A stretch of 64,000 nucleotides of DNA from Rotaria sordida (Eukaryota; Rotifera; Eurotatoria; Philodinida; Philodinidae): contig CAJNOL010000428.1 in assembly GCA_905250125.1 (NCBI GenBank), positions 62,001 to 126,000 on the forward strand, read 5' to 3'. Shown here piece by piece: positions 22,489-34,829 of this stretch. Both the position numbers and the translations under genes were made by a program. Position 1 is the stretch's first letter, and every line of letters starts with the position of its first letter. The notes under the pieces are model-generated. The model did not search any database. It worked only from the letters and a program-made list of their open reading frames with translations, and had not been told where the DNA came from.

Positions 22489-23949
22489 ATAGTTTTCTTT
22501 TTTTTTTGTACAAGAAATAATTATTAATATAAATTAACATATGTACTGTTTCTTTCTTTTTTCTGTATATTACATATTTAATAAACAGGCTTATTATATA
22601 TAAAGTTGAATAAAATTTTAGTATATTATTAAAAACTATTGATATCAGGTCGATAGAACCAAGCTGAGTAACACTCACAATAAATGTTTTATAGAGAAAA
22701 ACTCGCATCTTTACCAGCGACACCATAGTCTCGATACATGTCTAATAATATTTTTTTCGAAAGATCTTGAATTAACTTATAGATAGTACATTCTTTTGTT
22801 TTTTTTTAGAGTTTTCAAATTCTATGAGAATTTCTATTATTTAATCCTTGGACAACTATCACTTTTAAGATGCCGTATTAAACTATAAATAATCGTTTAA
22901 GTTTGTTTAGTTCGATATCAAAATATATGGGCTATTTCAAACAAACCGGGACATATCCACATTTTATTTGGTTTTGATTCTTTACAATGGTTATTTTTCT
23001 GAATAGATTCGTTTACCATATGTAAACATATTGGCTCTTTCAATTGACTATTAATTAAAAAGTAATTAGGAAATCTCTTTACAACTGTATGAGAAAAAAA
23101 ATCAGAAAAATTCAAGAAAGGCTCTACAGCCCGAACCGTATCAACGATGAAATTATCAACGAAATTGGACTCTAAAAAACTTTCTCTTAAAAACTGAATC
23201 ATCATTTAGAGATTCTGAAAAAGGGTTTGTACCATTTGGAATTGGTTCTCAACTTCTCATTCGGTTATCAAAACATCTTTACGTACTCCTCCGACATGAT
23301 GCTAACAAACAGTAAATCGATTTTTTTTTGAAAAATTTAGACATGTTTAGAAAAAACGTTGGATAGCGATTTTATAAATTGAAAATTTGTCTACAGAATA
23401 TACTATTTAGTTTTCAAAAATGCTGCATCAATTCAGAATGTTTTTTAAACTTAACTACATGAGGAGAAGGTCAATGTCTTTTTTTAAACACTAGTTTTTT
23501 ATCTGATAATTTCTCTGAACAAAGATCTCTAACACTGATTTTTTTATTATATCTAGAGTAACTTGACATATACAAATTAGCGCTAGAAAGGTTTCTTATC
23601 TCGAGATAAATGTGTATTTAATTTTGCGAAGTCATGTTGCTGACAAATGATTTTATCCATCTGTATATATACAAATTGTGCATGACATGCACTCGAATAT
23701 ATTTTATCATTAATATAATAGAAAAAAAAAAATATATATCAAGAAAAACAAAGGCATCACTCAGATTATCAAACAACAGAAAAAAAAAGAGATATTTCAA
23801 ATAACACTTGAAATAAAAAGATTTAATTTAATCAACATGTACATTAAATCAAAATCAATCAAATACAATTCATACTCATTATACAAATGATAAAATTAAC
23901 AACGATAAATAAATTAATACTTACAATGAGATCTATTTATCTATAATAC
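22489..23949. other. Intergenic region, nothing recognised
   Basis: About 1.46 kb between convergent genes. An open frame at 22918-23205 (-) has no recognisable domain and no splice-compatible extension. I saw only weak inverted matches (ACATGTCTAA near 22738 and 23340). Confidence 0.45.
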
Positions 23950-25492
23950 TTAACATCGTATAAATATAGGTGATGTTCGAGATAATTGTGTTGGTTCTTC
24001 ATAAACAGGTTCATCATCTAAAAATTATTGATTATTAAAAAAAAGAATCAAAGATTCATTTATTATTTTTCAATCAAATAAATAAAAAGTTAAGAATTAT
24101 CTCTAATCATTAATCTACCTTGTGTATTCGTCTGATTTTTATATCTTGTTTGTTCCATAGTTTTAACTGGTGAATATTGCTTTGAATCTAATTATTATAA
24201 AATATCAAGAGATTATATAAGTATGTTAATTTCATACATACTCTTCATTTTTGAACTTGAATAAATCAAACGAAAAGTAAGAAGAACAAAAAAGAACCAT
24301 CATTCAATCATTTGAATTCTTGAACTTACCTTGATGATGCTAAAATAAAAGAAAAAAAAGACGATTAATTCTATAATAGAATAAAAATTTTAATCTTAAT
24401 ACCATTTTTATGACGACATAGACAAACTAAGAAAGAAATTAATAATCCTAATAGACAAAGACCACCAATGACAGAACCAATAATAATTGCAAGTTTTTTT
24501 CCTAAATCAATATATTAATTAAATTTTTATTTTACAAAAAAGAAACTCATTAAAAGCTCACACCAGTCATAGATTTTCTTCTTGATCGAATTTCAGATAA
24601 TCGAGGTTCATTAAAATATTCATTATCTCGATTTTCTTCGAAATATGAATTATAATTCAATGATGGATCCGGAAGAATTGGATCTATTAGAATTATACAA
24701 AATATACTTTTTATTCATAATCAAATTTCAATTACCTTTTATTATAATAACACTCGAAAGCATTGAATTATGTTGATTATCGATTAATAATTCACATGTT
24801 AATACTTGTTGATTAAAATTTGATGTTCGTCTTAATATCGTACGTTGATTAGCACAAACAACCCATGTACCATCAAGTTCTTGTTTTCTATTTACTTCTA
24901 CATCACCAAAACTATCACCAACTCGATTCATATGTATATTTACAGTTCCATAACCTGTTACAGATGCACAACAAAATAATTCAGTATTTGTTTGATCAGC
25001 AACTTCGAATCGACTTAAATTTTCATCAACTACATCATCCAAGCGTTCACATGAACCTATTGGACCATGACATATATAATTCCAATAAAATGATTGTACA
25101 TCTTAAAAGAAAAATAAATTATTTAAAACAAAAACAACAAAAAATAATTTTTAGATACCAGCAAGTATTATTTGATAAATAATATTTTTCGATGTACTTA
25201 TCCATGTTGATTTTTGACAAGTATAATATCCATTATGTTTTGATTGAGCAGAATTTGATGTTACACGTAAAATATTTTCTTGTGGTAAATAGTTAAAATT
25301 TAAATTTAAATATAAATAATATTCATTATCTTCTTGAATTTCTAACCATTCATTTAAACGTCTACCAAATAAAACTGTTTCATCATGTTGACAATCAAAT
25401 GAAAAAGATCCTCCTTGTTGTACAATAACTCGTTTAATATTTTGACACCATAAACCAGATATAATAAGATTAATAACAAAAATATATAACAT
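23950..25492 (-). CDS. Type I membrane Ig-like receptor with a tyrosine-containing tail (Ig protein A)
   Basis: Six coding exons (25492-25159, 25101-24736, 24683-24564, 24501-24403, 24187-24119, 24017-23950) give 351 residues, with every intron in phase 1. Residues 1-16 are a signal peptide. Exon 1 carries an Ig-like fold with cysteines in SFSFDCQ and GYYTCQKS. Exon 2 carries a second cysteine-containing extracellular domain ending in VLTCELLIDNQ. Exon 3 is a stalk. Exon 4 is a transmembrane helix (KKLAIIIGSVIGGLCLLGLL and on) followed by a basic stop-transfer. Exons 5-6 form a cytoplasmic tail ending with DDEPVYEEPTQL, a possible SH2-binding tyrosine. No orthologue is recognised; likely an adhesion or recognition receptor. 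It lies downstream of tetraspanin A on the same strand. Confidence 0.75.
24330..24339 (-). other. Candidate 10-nt alternative microexon in Ig protein A
   Basis: In the intron after the TM exon, the sequence TTTTATTTTAG, CATCATCAAG, GTAAGTTC forms a perfect acceptor, a 10-nt exon and a strong donor. Skipping it keeps the long tail in frame. Including it shifts the frame and stops about 12 codons later, removing the tyrosine motif. Confidence 0.4.
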
Positions 25493-26230
25493 TATATTTC
25501 GAAATAAATAAAATAAAAATTATAGTCTAAAATTGATGAAATATATGTTGAAAATGGTAAAGAAATCTTTCTATTATAATAAAATAACATGTACATGTCT
25601 TTTATATAGTCCTTTGAAGGACGTTTATGATGTTGTGAATGAAACGATAAAAAAAGAAATCATAGACGACAGGAAAGGGAGAAAAAGAAAAAGCGACACT
25701 CTGAATGTTTGAAAGCTACCTATTCGTTTTCATCAATAGAGATGGTATAGGTAACATGTCTGATTTTTTTTTCTTTTTTTTTTTACTCTTCATATAACAT
25801 TTAAATGAAGTGATTCATTTCCAAGTATTTTCACGACGTTTTTGTACATATATTGCATTTAATTCTACTAGTTTCTTTGTACCATCGATTTCGATATGGA
25901 GGTCCAACGTTGAAGTAAACAAATTTTCTTCATCTTTTTTTCCTCTTTTTTTTCAACTGATACACTTGAAAACTTGAGAAAAAAAAATTATTAAGAATGT
26001 GGAAGGGTTTCTTCGCATTTCAAATACATAAAATCGATTACATGAAACAATCATTTTTTTCATCAGTCAATTTATTATCATAAAGCCATTGATAATGAAA
26101 CCATACATGTGCATATATATTTCGATAAAGATGAAGGCATATTGTTACGGATATGACAAACTACTTTTACGGATTATCCAAACCTTCTCCAATTGTATCT
26201 TGATGTATTGATTTTGCTGCTCTTTTTTAC
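25493..26230. other. Gap upstream of Ig protein A
   Basis: About 740 bp of AT-rich sequence with long T runs near 25765-25785. It should contain the promoter of Ig protein A. Nothing else is recognised. Confidence 0.4.
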
Positions 26231-27381
26231 ATTCAAGGATCATGAATAATTGGTCCATAAATTGGTCCTTCTTGAAAAGTACTTCGAGAATAAACTTCTT
26301 TTATGCTTCTCTTTTCAACAGTAAACTACACTCAAGTCACAGAATTATTTTCACGAATTTCTCATCGCGTAATCAGTCAATGAATACATTCATCCTCCAC
26401 CGGTAGATTTCTTCTGCAGAAACAATAATATGGTTCGTGTGATCACAACTGTACTTCATTGAAAATGGATCGTTTTTCCAAGATAGAGAGGAAGCTCATC
26501 GAGAGCTACAAAATGGTAGGAAAAAACATACATAAGAGTATGCTGCTTTTGAAAAGTTTCGAATGTCCGAATGCCAAGAGATAGGTAGATACGATCATTG
26601 ACGATTGTCATCGAACGATAAATATAATTGTTGATAGTATCAGTTGCGAACCTTCAAACGCCGTTGAGTTTATAGATGATGAAAACAACAATGATCAGCA
26701 AGTGAATGCAAAGCCAATGGTGGTTGGTAAACAGATCAAAAAAGAAGCCAAGTAGGAACAATAAAGCCGCGACTTCAATTCAATTTTTCTTATGATTTAT
26801 CGCTTTTACTTTTCAGGAAAATGTGATGATCGCGGATAATAAAGCTGATAAAAAGAATACCGATATTTCAATTAAAGTTGCAATCACTTCGAACAGGTAA
26901 GTGTGCATGATACAATATATTGACACTTGCTCTCTTTTGTAGTCAATGTTGTAGTTATAGAGCACGAATGATTCCTTCAACAAGGACTATTTATAAAGAG
27001 AATCGTAACGAAATGTTTATTTGACTTCACATCGATATCTCCAGCTCAACATACTCATATTTTGTCGTACGTAACTCCAACTACATTGAAGAATCCAATG
27101 ATGAGATCAGCTAGATTTGCTTTACCGTGTCTTTTGATGAAAGTAAAGTAGGGCTTAAGTTATTCGACTATGGTTTCGTTTTGCATTATTTGCATTTGAA
27201 TTTTTTGACGTGGTAGGATGTCATTGACAAACATATCTCACTGATTGTTAGTCACTTACTGACTGAGGGCCGACATCCATGTATATTTGTACTCAATGAA
27301 ACGTATCTTGATAAGCATTGGTGAGATATACTCAGCGCAAGAATATTCAATCAACATAAGAAGCGATCATTAATCAAGTCC

Positions 27382-28297
27382 ATGGTCATGATAATAATAA
27401 CGGGCTACATTGTCATCGTTTTCCGAATGTTCTTCTACGACTACTATCAAAATAAGGATTCTATTTTTAAACATATCATGCTCAATAACTACGAGCATAT
27501 CTTCATTTTCACCGACGAGAGTGACACCATCATGCTGAACGAAGGATTCCGAGATTCTCTCAACGCTGTGATGCTTTCGTTTCTCGATAGAAACCAGCGA
27601 GAACTCGATGTTGATGAAGCCAATAAATCCCAATTTGTTATCAAGGTCTGCTGTATGCTTGAAAGTGTTCACCCACGGCTCAAAAAATTCAGATCGTGTA
27701 ACAAAAACCTCTCGAAATTCTTGATTGCCACTGTAGCAATACTCTACAACTGGTTTTCACGTGCCCATGGTGAATGCAACACCATTTGATGAGGATATAA
27801 TATAGCGTATCACTCGTCTCTTGACATAAGGCAACGTATTGAAATAATTTGATGTGACCTAGCCGCTGTTTGACAAATTACCAATATCGACAATTTGTGC
27901 CGATTATTTGATGTTCTGTCTCTCAATTACGTCAATTCTTTCACTCTAGATACTCGTTTTTCTGCATGAGAAACTGATTAATGGCGTATTTCTTGTTAGA
28001 TGTCTATCAACTAAAGAGAGAGTGCGAAGTTATGCCAAAGAGCATAGCCACACCACCGAGCTCATAGATCCAGATGTTGACTTTTCAACCAAAGAATGTA
28101 TTCTTCAAGTAATCAGTTGTTGCTCACATGTCATTGTAACATTTTATTTTCTCGTCTATGAGCGGTATCCAACACAGACTAATCGACAACCATTCGTAAG
28201 TAATATTACAACTATTTACTACTCCGAAGATATTTTTGATGTAGAACTCACTTCATCCAAAGATGAAGAAAACAACTTTCTATATTCATTAAATTAA
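27382..28297 (+). pseudogene. Broken internal ORFs of the decayed transposon, family unknown
   Basis: Two open stretches of 135 codons (27382-27789) and 91 codons (28022-28297), plus upstream fragments around 26640-27330, are in different frames with stops between them. The first includes HIFIFTDESDTIML and RDSLNAVMLSFLDR; no catalytic DDE/D arrangement can be recognised. Position between matching TIRs suggests a transposase or accessory protein remnant. Confidence 0.5.
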
Positions 28298-28440
28298 AAT
28301 ATACTCTTTTGACCATCTGGTTCGAAACATTATCGCCTAGCTTACTGAGTCTCAATCAGATAGCATCGTATTTTATGAAATTCGTTCAAATCACAACCTG
28401 GCATAACAAGAAAGGATACTAATTAAAAAAATTCATATCA

Positions 28441-28850
28441 ATGAACGAGTAAGAACGCATTCTAAAAAAGATTGAAACGTTCAAAACGCGTACTTCTCAT
28501 TAAACAACATGTTTTGTGTCATAATGAACAGGTTACTAGTGAACAAGTTTCATATCGACACCAATGCTTTCCGAAGAATCGCACTTGAGTTTGTTCAAGA
28601 GTAATTCGTTCCTGTAAATATTTATTATTAAAAATATAAAAATAAAGCTTAGACAGAACAATTGAATCAGCTATCTTGAGTTAAATTTAGTAATTGAATA
28701 ATAGCAATTTTATTATCATTGACACATAAAAATACGTATAGTATAGGTGTGGAGTGCACGTAAGCGTTCAACGCTTCAATATTTTAAGAATGCATTCTCA
28801 GTTGATAAAATACGTTACATTCTTCCGAAAATGCGTTCTTATTCGTTCGT
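28441..28850. repeat. Small inverted-repeat element nested in the transposon (about 410 bp)
   Basis: The left end GAACGAGTAAGAACGCATTC matches the reverse complement of the right end (GAACGAATAAGAACGCATT). A second inner block, AGAACGCATTCTAAAAAAG with ATTGAAACGTTCAAAACGC, also matches the reverse complement of about 28758-28800. This suggests a younger palindromic element inserted into the older one. Confidence 0.65.
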
Positions 28851-29705
28851 TTCTATGTATTTTTAAATGAAAAAGGAGAAAAATAACTATCTGTATCTGT
28901 TGTACAAGATCTAATTTTTCTTCAACTTCATTTTGTGTCACTACAATTTTTATTTAATCATCTTAAAAAAAATATAATAAAGCATTATGAAGTCAGTATA
29001 TCGACTTTATTGAAAATTTTTCGTATAAATCCAATACAGATTGAATTGTCATACAATTGATAGTCAAAAACTGTTCATTAATTATTCATGTGTTGTTTAA
29101 TTTGAGTTCTAATATAAAAGAAAATACAAGAGTCTAATATCAATTCGAAAATAAATCAAAACAAATCGATGAGAAACTTACTCGATAGACTTGAAGATCA
29201 ACTTTTTTTCTTACAAACAATAACGCATTCTTATCCGTCTTTTTTATCTTTTTTTTTCATGGGTAGTATTTGTCTATCCTTTTCTACTCGCACTTTCGAA
29301 ACACTTCAAAAGCAGCATACTTTCATGTAGGTTTTTTTTCTAGCATGTTGTAGTTCTCATTAACTTCTATCTATCTTGAAAAAGAATCGAATCTTTTGTA
29401 GTGAAGTATATTTATGGTCACACGAACTACATCATTACTTTTGCAGAAGAAATCTACTTTGTCGTTGAAAAGAGAAGCATGAATGACATGAAAGAAGTTA
29501 TTATTGATGTGAGTTTCAAAAAGGAACAATTTATGGAGCAATCATTCATTCCTCGTCCTTGATTCGTTATGAACGATAAATGACAATTTAAAAGGTATCG
29601 ATAATGAATCCTTTCGTATCATGAGAAAATATTATACACTATCTTGAGAATTCTTATTCTTATTCATCAAATAATATACATTTTTGATAAACATATCTCT
29701 CAAAT

Positions 29706-31562
29706 TTAAATTTGAAAATATAAATTTGCATTGTTCATTCTCGTTCTCGTAGGATATGGTGGTGGTAATTCTTCCATGATATGATGAATTCTATCCATTT
29801 GATTTCGATTATAGATAACTAATACAAAAATTAAAGCAGTCATCTAAATAAAAACAAAATATTGAAAATATTTATTCTTGATCAACTTGATTTTACTTCG
29901 ATTATAATAATAAATGAAATAACAATAAAAATTGTAACTTGACTTGAATAAAATATATCAATAAGTTTTTTATAACAACCCTACAAATTCAAAGAATAAA
30001 AAAAAAAAGAAACTCATCTTCAAATTTTATCAAAATTTAAACTTACAATTTCATAAATATCATTTCCCTGAAGAGCACATGAAATAACTTTCTGAGATAA
30101 GTGCCAATTTTTATTCGAAATATTATTTATTGGACAACATGTTAATGGATATTTAAAATTTTTATTCTCAATTGCCATTGAATTAGTCCACCATGGATTT
30201 GTTCGATCCCAATTATTTGTTATATCAAAATCATTTTTACTTTCTATACCACAACATTTTAACTATAAAACAAAACAAACTTAATAAGATATTCATTAAA
30301 AATTTAAAAAACAAAAATGACTGTACCTGATACATAATTAAATCCCATAGATATGATGTTAATTGAAGATTTTTCTCAAGTGGTCCTTTGTATTGATCAC
30401 GAATTAATACACGGATTATAAATATAAAATTTTCTTTAAGTTTAGATGGAAAAATAATTAAAATAATAATTATTATCATTTGAAATATTAAATTTATTCC
30501 AATAGTAAAAGAATACTAAAAAAAAATAAAAACAAAAAGAAAATTACGTCGAATCAAAAGACAATATGATTTTGTAATAGCGGACAAAGATTTAGAGCAG
30601 TTGTATTTTTGAGTTTTCTTATCAGGATTGGTAGCCTCGAAGACTTCAACAAAACTGCTTGGATAAGATTCTGCGAAAAACCAAGGCCCCTAAAAGCCAC
30701 TTTCTGATTTCCATTCGAAGCTTTTGGGAAAATATTTTATTTGATAGAGCAAAATTAAACGTCTTCGACCTCTTCATGACCTTCCTTCGTTGAACTACAT
30801 TCAATTTATAGAAGATCAAAAGAAGTATTTTTCTCTTCTTTTGACCTTCTATAGATTGAATGTAATTCGACGAAGGAAGGTCATGAAGAGGTCGAATACG
30901 TTTAATTTTGCCCTATCCTATAAAATTCCTTCCCAAAAGCTTCGAATAGAAGTCAGAAAGTTGATTTTCCATAGATTCGCATCCAAAGAGTTTTATTGAA
31001 GTCTTCAGACCTGTCAATCTTAATAGAAAATTCTTCCAGCTACACAGAGATTATTTTCAGGTGCTTGCTATGCGTTATCATCAAGAAGAAAACTCAAAAA
31101 TACAACTGATCTAAACTTTTGTCCGTCACCGCACACTTACAGAAAATAAAATACATTGCATTTGAGTTAATGCACCAGAACAACCAAAAAATCCAATTGA
31201 TAGAAGTATAAAACCGGGAATGATCATAATTATATACAAAATTTCATCAGATAAAACATTCTTCTGTGTATTATTTGAACCTATAAATAATATTGTATGA
31301 ATACAATTTAGTTGTGTACTTAAATTAGTTAATAACAAACTTTGAACATTTGACATAAATTCTGTAAAATTCTGAAAACGTCCACTAACTAGAAGATCAA
31401 TACCTTCACCTAATAATATTGCACCGATCAACTAGATAAATAATTCTATTAAAATTAAAATCATAACAATAGAATTATTGAACTTACAAAAAATATTACA
31501 TTAACTAATATCATTATTAAACGAACAGTTTTCAATTGATAACTCATACCACCATGACCCAT
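29706..31562 (-). CDS. Tetraspanin A
   Basis: Four-pass membrane organiser. The start is at 31562 with MGHGGMSYQLKTVR. There are six exons; the last begins after the acceptor near 29845 and stops at 29706-29708. Seen: TM1 (LIMILVNVIFFLIGAILL), a small extracellular loop, TM2 (IIMIIPGFILLSIGFFGCSGA with the conserved GCxGA), TM3, and a large loop with LKCCGIES, PLTCC, VISCAL and GCYKKL, a six-cysteine pattern led by CCG. TM4 is split across the last two exons. The short C-tail contains LPPPYP, a PPxY motif that could bind Nedd4-type WW domains. An intron next to exon 2 contains a 545-bp inverted repeat. It shares the MGHGGMS start and cysteine pattern with tetraspanin B at 37823-39089. Confidence 0.9.
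30581..31125. repeat. Inverted-repeat element in a tetraspanin A intron (545 bp)
   Basis: Left end CGGACAAAGATTTAGAGCAG and right end (reverse complement) CGGACAAAAGTTTAGATCAG, both continuing TTGTATTTTTGAGTTTTCTT. The arms remain alignable to the centre at about 30830, where TTGACCTTCTATAGATTGAA pairs with TTCAATTTATAGAAGATCAA. Overall similarity between the arms is high, so it is younger than most others here. The right end lies only about 15 bp from the exon's GTAAGT donor (31141). Confidence 0.85.
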
Positions 31563-34500
31563 CCTAATAATCTACAATTAATTTCTAAAGTTTTCTTTTT
31601 TTTTTGGAGATTTCTTTGACATTATTTTAAATAAAACAACCTTGAATGATGCATTATTTGTTGGAAATAGCAAGTGCACTATAAATAATGCTACCATCCA
31701 TTCTTTTTATTTATTTTAAATCTCATGGAAGCATTAAATCTAACCTTAAAAGTCTCTGTAAGAGTTGAATAGGACTTCAGCTACTTCAATATGTACCTAT
31801 TGCTAGTATATAATAACTTGTATTTGAGTTTTTGTCAAACAATGGATGCACCTGAAAACCTTAGAGAAAGATCGGCGGTTCTTATGAAAGTTTACGATAA
31901 CTATCACTGAAAATCAATATTCTTAAGGATTGGGAAAAAACTAATGAAAGACGACCAGAATGGAATATTCCGATGCAAAGTTTCAATTAGTTTGCACTCA
32001 GTAAAAACGGATATTTCCACTAAATATTCTATTTGTCACTCAATGTGAACAAGCTGGCTTCTGTGACATAATGTTCTTTGGAAGTATGTTCACTAGTGCA
32101 CATCATGACAAAAAACTATGCCTATTGTCACTATAAAGTTTCTATATTATGTTTCACCTGCCTAAAACAAAATAAAACAAAGTATTGAAAGTTGTTTGGA
32201 AAACGTCTTCTAAAGAATCGTCAACATATAAGACAAACTCAGTATTCTTCAATGTTCTCGACGACTTCGAAGATTAGGATCTAATGTTCTCGTGTGATTT
32301 TATGGAGCATTGAACAGCAGATTGTTTGTGACTAATTGTAATTTTCTACTTATAAACGTGGACAAAACGTAAAGAAAAATACAAATGATACCATTATTTA
32401 TGGTACACCCGTCATAAATAAAAACGACAAGCACGTATTCATTTTACTTAAAAATTTTTTTTCTTTCACATAGCAGATTCTTTTTCTCGAGATAAGTGAT
32501 GAATATTATGCATGCATAAGAAAAAATAATATAAGGATTATTAAACCCTTCATATTATGTTAATGTTAAATCATGTGTTAAATCTATAAGAAGCTCAAAT
32601 TCAAAGATTAAAAAACAAGAATTAGTCATGATTGTAAAATGTAGCAAGTTGCAAATTAAAATGATGATACGTCATTTCTACTTGATATATAATTATTATA
32701 TTCAATAGAATTTTTAATCATGTTTTTGATATCTATATTTAATAAATATAATAAAGATTATCAGTAATGATTTTGTTGAAATAAATTTTACGATGAAAGT
32801 TATTTTTTTCCGAAGAAATGACGTTGTTTTTGTTTGAAGAAAATCTTGATTTATTGTAAATAAATGTAAATTAAATTTACTTACAGAAATTTTGTTTTGC
32901 TTGTCTTTACACAAACTTTCGATGTACTAAGGAAAAAAAAATTCATAACCAACCAAATATGTTTCATAGATAAAGAAGTGACAAAGAACGAGCTAATGAT
33001 AACACTTTCCATCATATTTATTTATTTTTATTAAAAACACAAAAAAAAAGAACTTTTATTATAATAAAACATTATCTTTTCACCAAATTTAATATATTCG
33101 ATTTACTAGCTCGTAATGATTGATTCATTATACTTGCATATTTTTTTTCTAGTAGAAAGATAAACTTTCCTATTGACAAGAAATTAATTTATTATGCATA
33201 TTTTATCTGTGTTATCTTATTTGACAATATATTTATTTGCAACAAAAAAAAAATGTATTAAAGACTTTTTGCTTGCGATTACCATAATATGAACCTTAAA
33301 TTGCCATCGAAAATATGTAAGTAATCTTTACAGATTAGCAAAATATGTGAAAATAAAAAGTTTATTGAGGACATTTATATTCTATATTCAGAAAGATAAA
33401 AGCGTTTTACTATAGTTAAGCTTATATCATTTTCATTAAATTATTCTATGAACTAACTTAGAATTCAATTCATGTATTGAACAAAAAAATGAAAGTGTCA
33501 AGTTTAAACCAAAAAGTATTTTATTATTTTTTTCTTTATATAATTTGTTAGTAGATGTTGTATTTTTCAAAAAAACAAAATTCAAAATGAATTAGATGTT
33601 AAAAGTTAATCAGAAGTCAAGGAGACTTACTGACGATGATTTTTAAGAAGTTTTTTGTCAACATGTTTCAATAAACTTGAAAAGATAATGACGCATTATT
33701 CTTTCCTTCATTCATGGTTGACATGTAGGCACAGCAGTTATCTGACTTGATGTATCGAGAAGATAATCACCTTTATTTTACTATTCTCGCTGTGATCTTT
33801 GAAGCAAACAAAATTTGCATTAGTTCATCATTGTCAATTTTCTCAGCATCGAACAAAATATTTCTTTAGAAATAGATAGCGGTCTTTCCATTATTAGCCT
33901 AAAACGTAGGCTGATTTGACAACTACAGTGCAAGAATCTTTATTATCAAAATCATCACATCATTAAGTATAATCATTTAATGTATGAATTGGCAAAGCTG
34001 ATGTCACTGCTTCATATAACATACAAAAACAAATCATGAAAGAAGAATCTTGAAGTCTTTTAGAATAAGTATAAACTATGATAATTTATTTAATAATTGT
34101 AAATGAGCTCTTTCGTTATTATCTTGAAGATTCGCTAAAAATATTCAGAATTCTAATAGAACATTTGATCATGTGCAAGAAAAGAAAAGAAAAGAAGAAA
34201 TATCAATATAAATACTATATTACCATACGATATAAATAAATGAAAGAAAAAATATGTTGCTTATCAACAAAGTTTAATAGGTACAAAAATATATTATAAG
34301 TATTGCACTGATAAAGAAAACAATAGTGAATAAGTAAATATTATTTATATCAGAGAATTCAATGACAAAATAATAATAACAGCCGTTTCATTATCAATAG
34401 ATAAGACACCTGTGTATGATTTTACTTTTTAACAATATATCAAAATGAATCATATTTACATGAATATAAATCAATATTTTTCTATAACCAGTTTTAAGAA

Positions 34501-34829
34501 CAAAAAATCATTATAGTTTATTTTCCTATCCCACCTTTTTTTTGTCAATCTGAAATAATCATTACAATCGACATATCGATAAAATCTGAAAATTATTAAT
34601 CATATTATTTCATTGAAAAAATATGATAAGAAAATACACTAAACTATTTTCAAGATGATGAAATCAATTCATCTTCAAATATAAAGTCTCAGAGTAAAAA
34701 AGAATGATGATGTACGCCCTCTTATGCATTCTTATTCTTTTGGATCTAGAAAAGAAAGCCAATAACATAGAAACGAATTAATCATCCGTTTTTGAAATAA
34801 AATATTTTTGTTTATTCGTTTGATATATT
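31563..34829. other. Long AT-rich intergenic region, no gene recognised
   Basis: About 3.3 kb between the tetraspanin A start and the Ig protein B stop. Open frames are short (the largest is 66 codons at 32714-32914) and show no domains. I found no clear inverted repeat; a weak AAACAAT-containing match between about 31840 and 32330 was not convincing. Confidence 0.45.

Larger units (their letters stand above)
26231..29566. mobile_element. Decayed DNA transposon with long terminal inverted repeats (about 3.3 kb)
   Basis: The left TIR (about 26231-26590) matches the reverse complement of the right TIR (about 29280-29566). Shared blocks include GGTCCATAAATTGGTCCTT versus GCTCCATAAATTGTTCCTT, TATGCTTCTCTTTTCAAC, GTAGATTTCTTCTGCAGAAA versus GTAGATTTCTTCTGCAAAAG, GGTTCGTGTGA versus AGTTCGTGTGA, and GAGTATGCTGCTTTTGAAA. 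The left arm has an extra insertion of about 50 bp. Between the arms, on the plus strand, are broken coding-like stretches (about 26630-26760, 26815-26900, 27380-27790, 28020-28300) interrupted by stops; codon use there is less AT-biased than in the host genes. I cannot assign the encoded protein to a transposase family. No target-site duplication was identified with confidence. Confidence 0.75.

Noticed and set aside
22918..23205. Possible P450-like or other gene remnant between the kringle gene and Ig protein A
   Set aside because: A plus-strand PFGIG-like string and a 95-codon minus frame exist, but no supporting cysteine, flanking motifs or splice sites were found.
27484..27620. AAA-ATPase (ATAD3-like) identity for the transposon-internal ORF
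   Set aside because: FTDESD followed by RDSLNAVMLSFL resembles a Walker B region only loosely and no Walker A motif precedes it.
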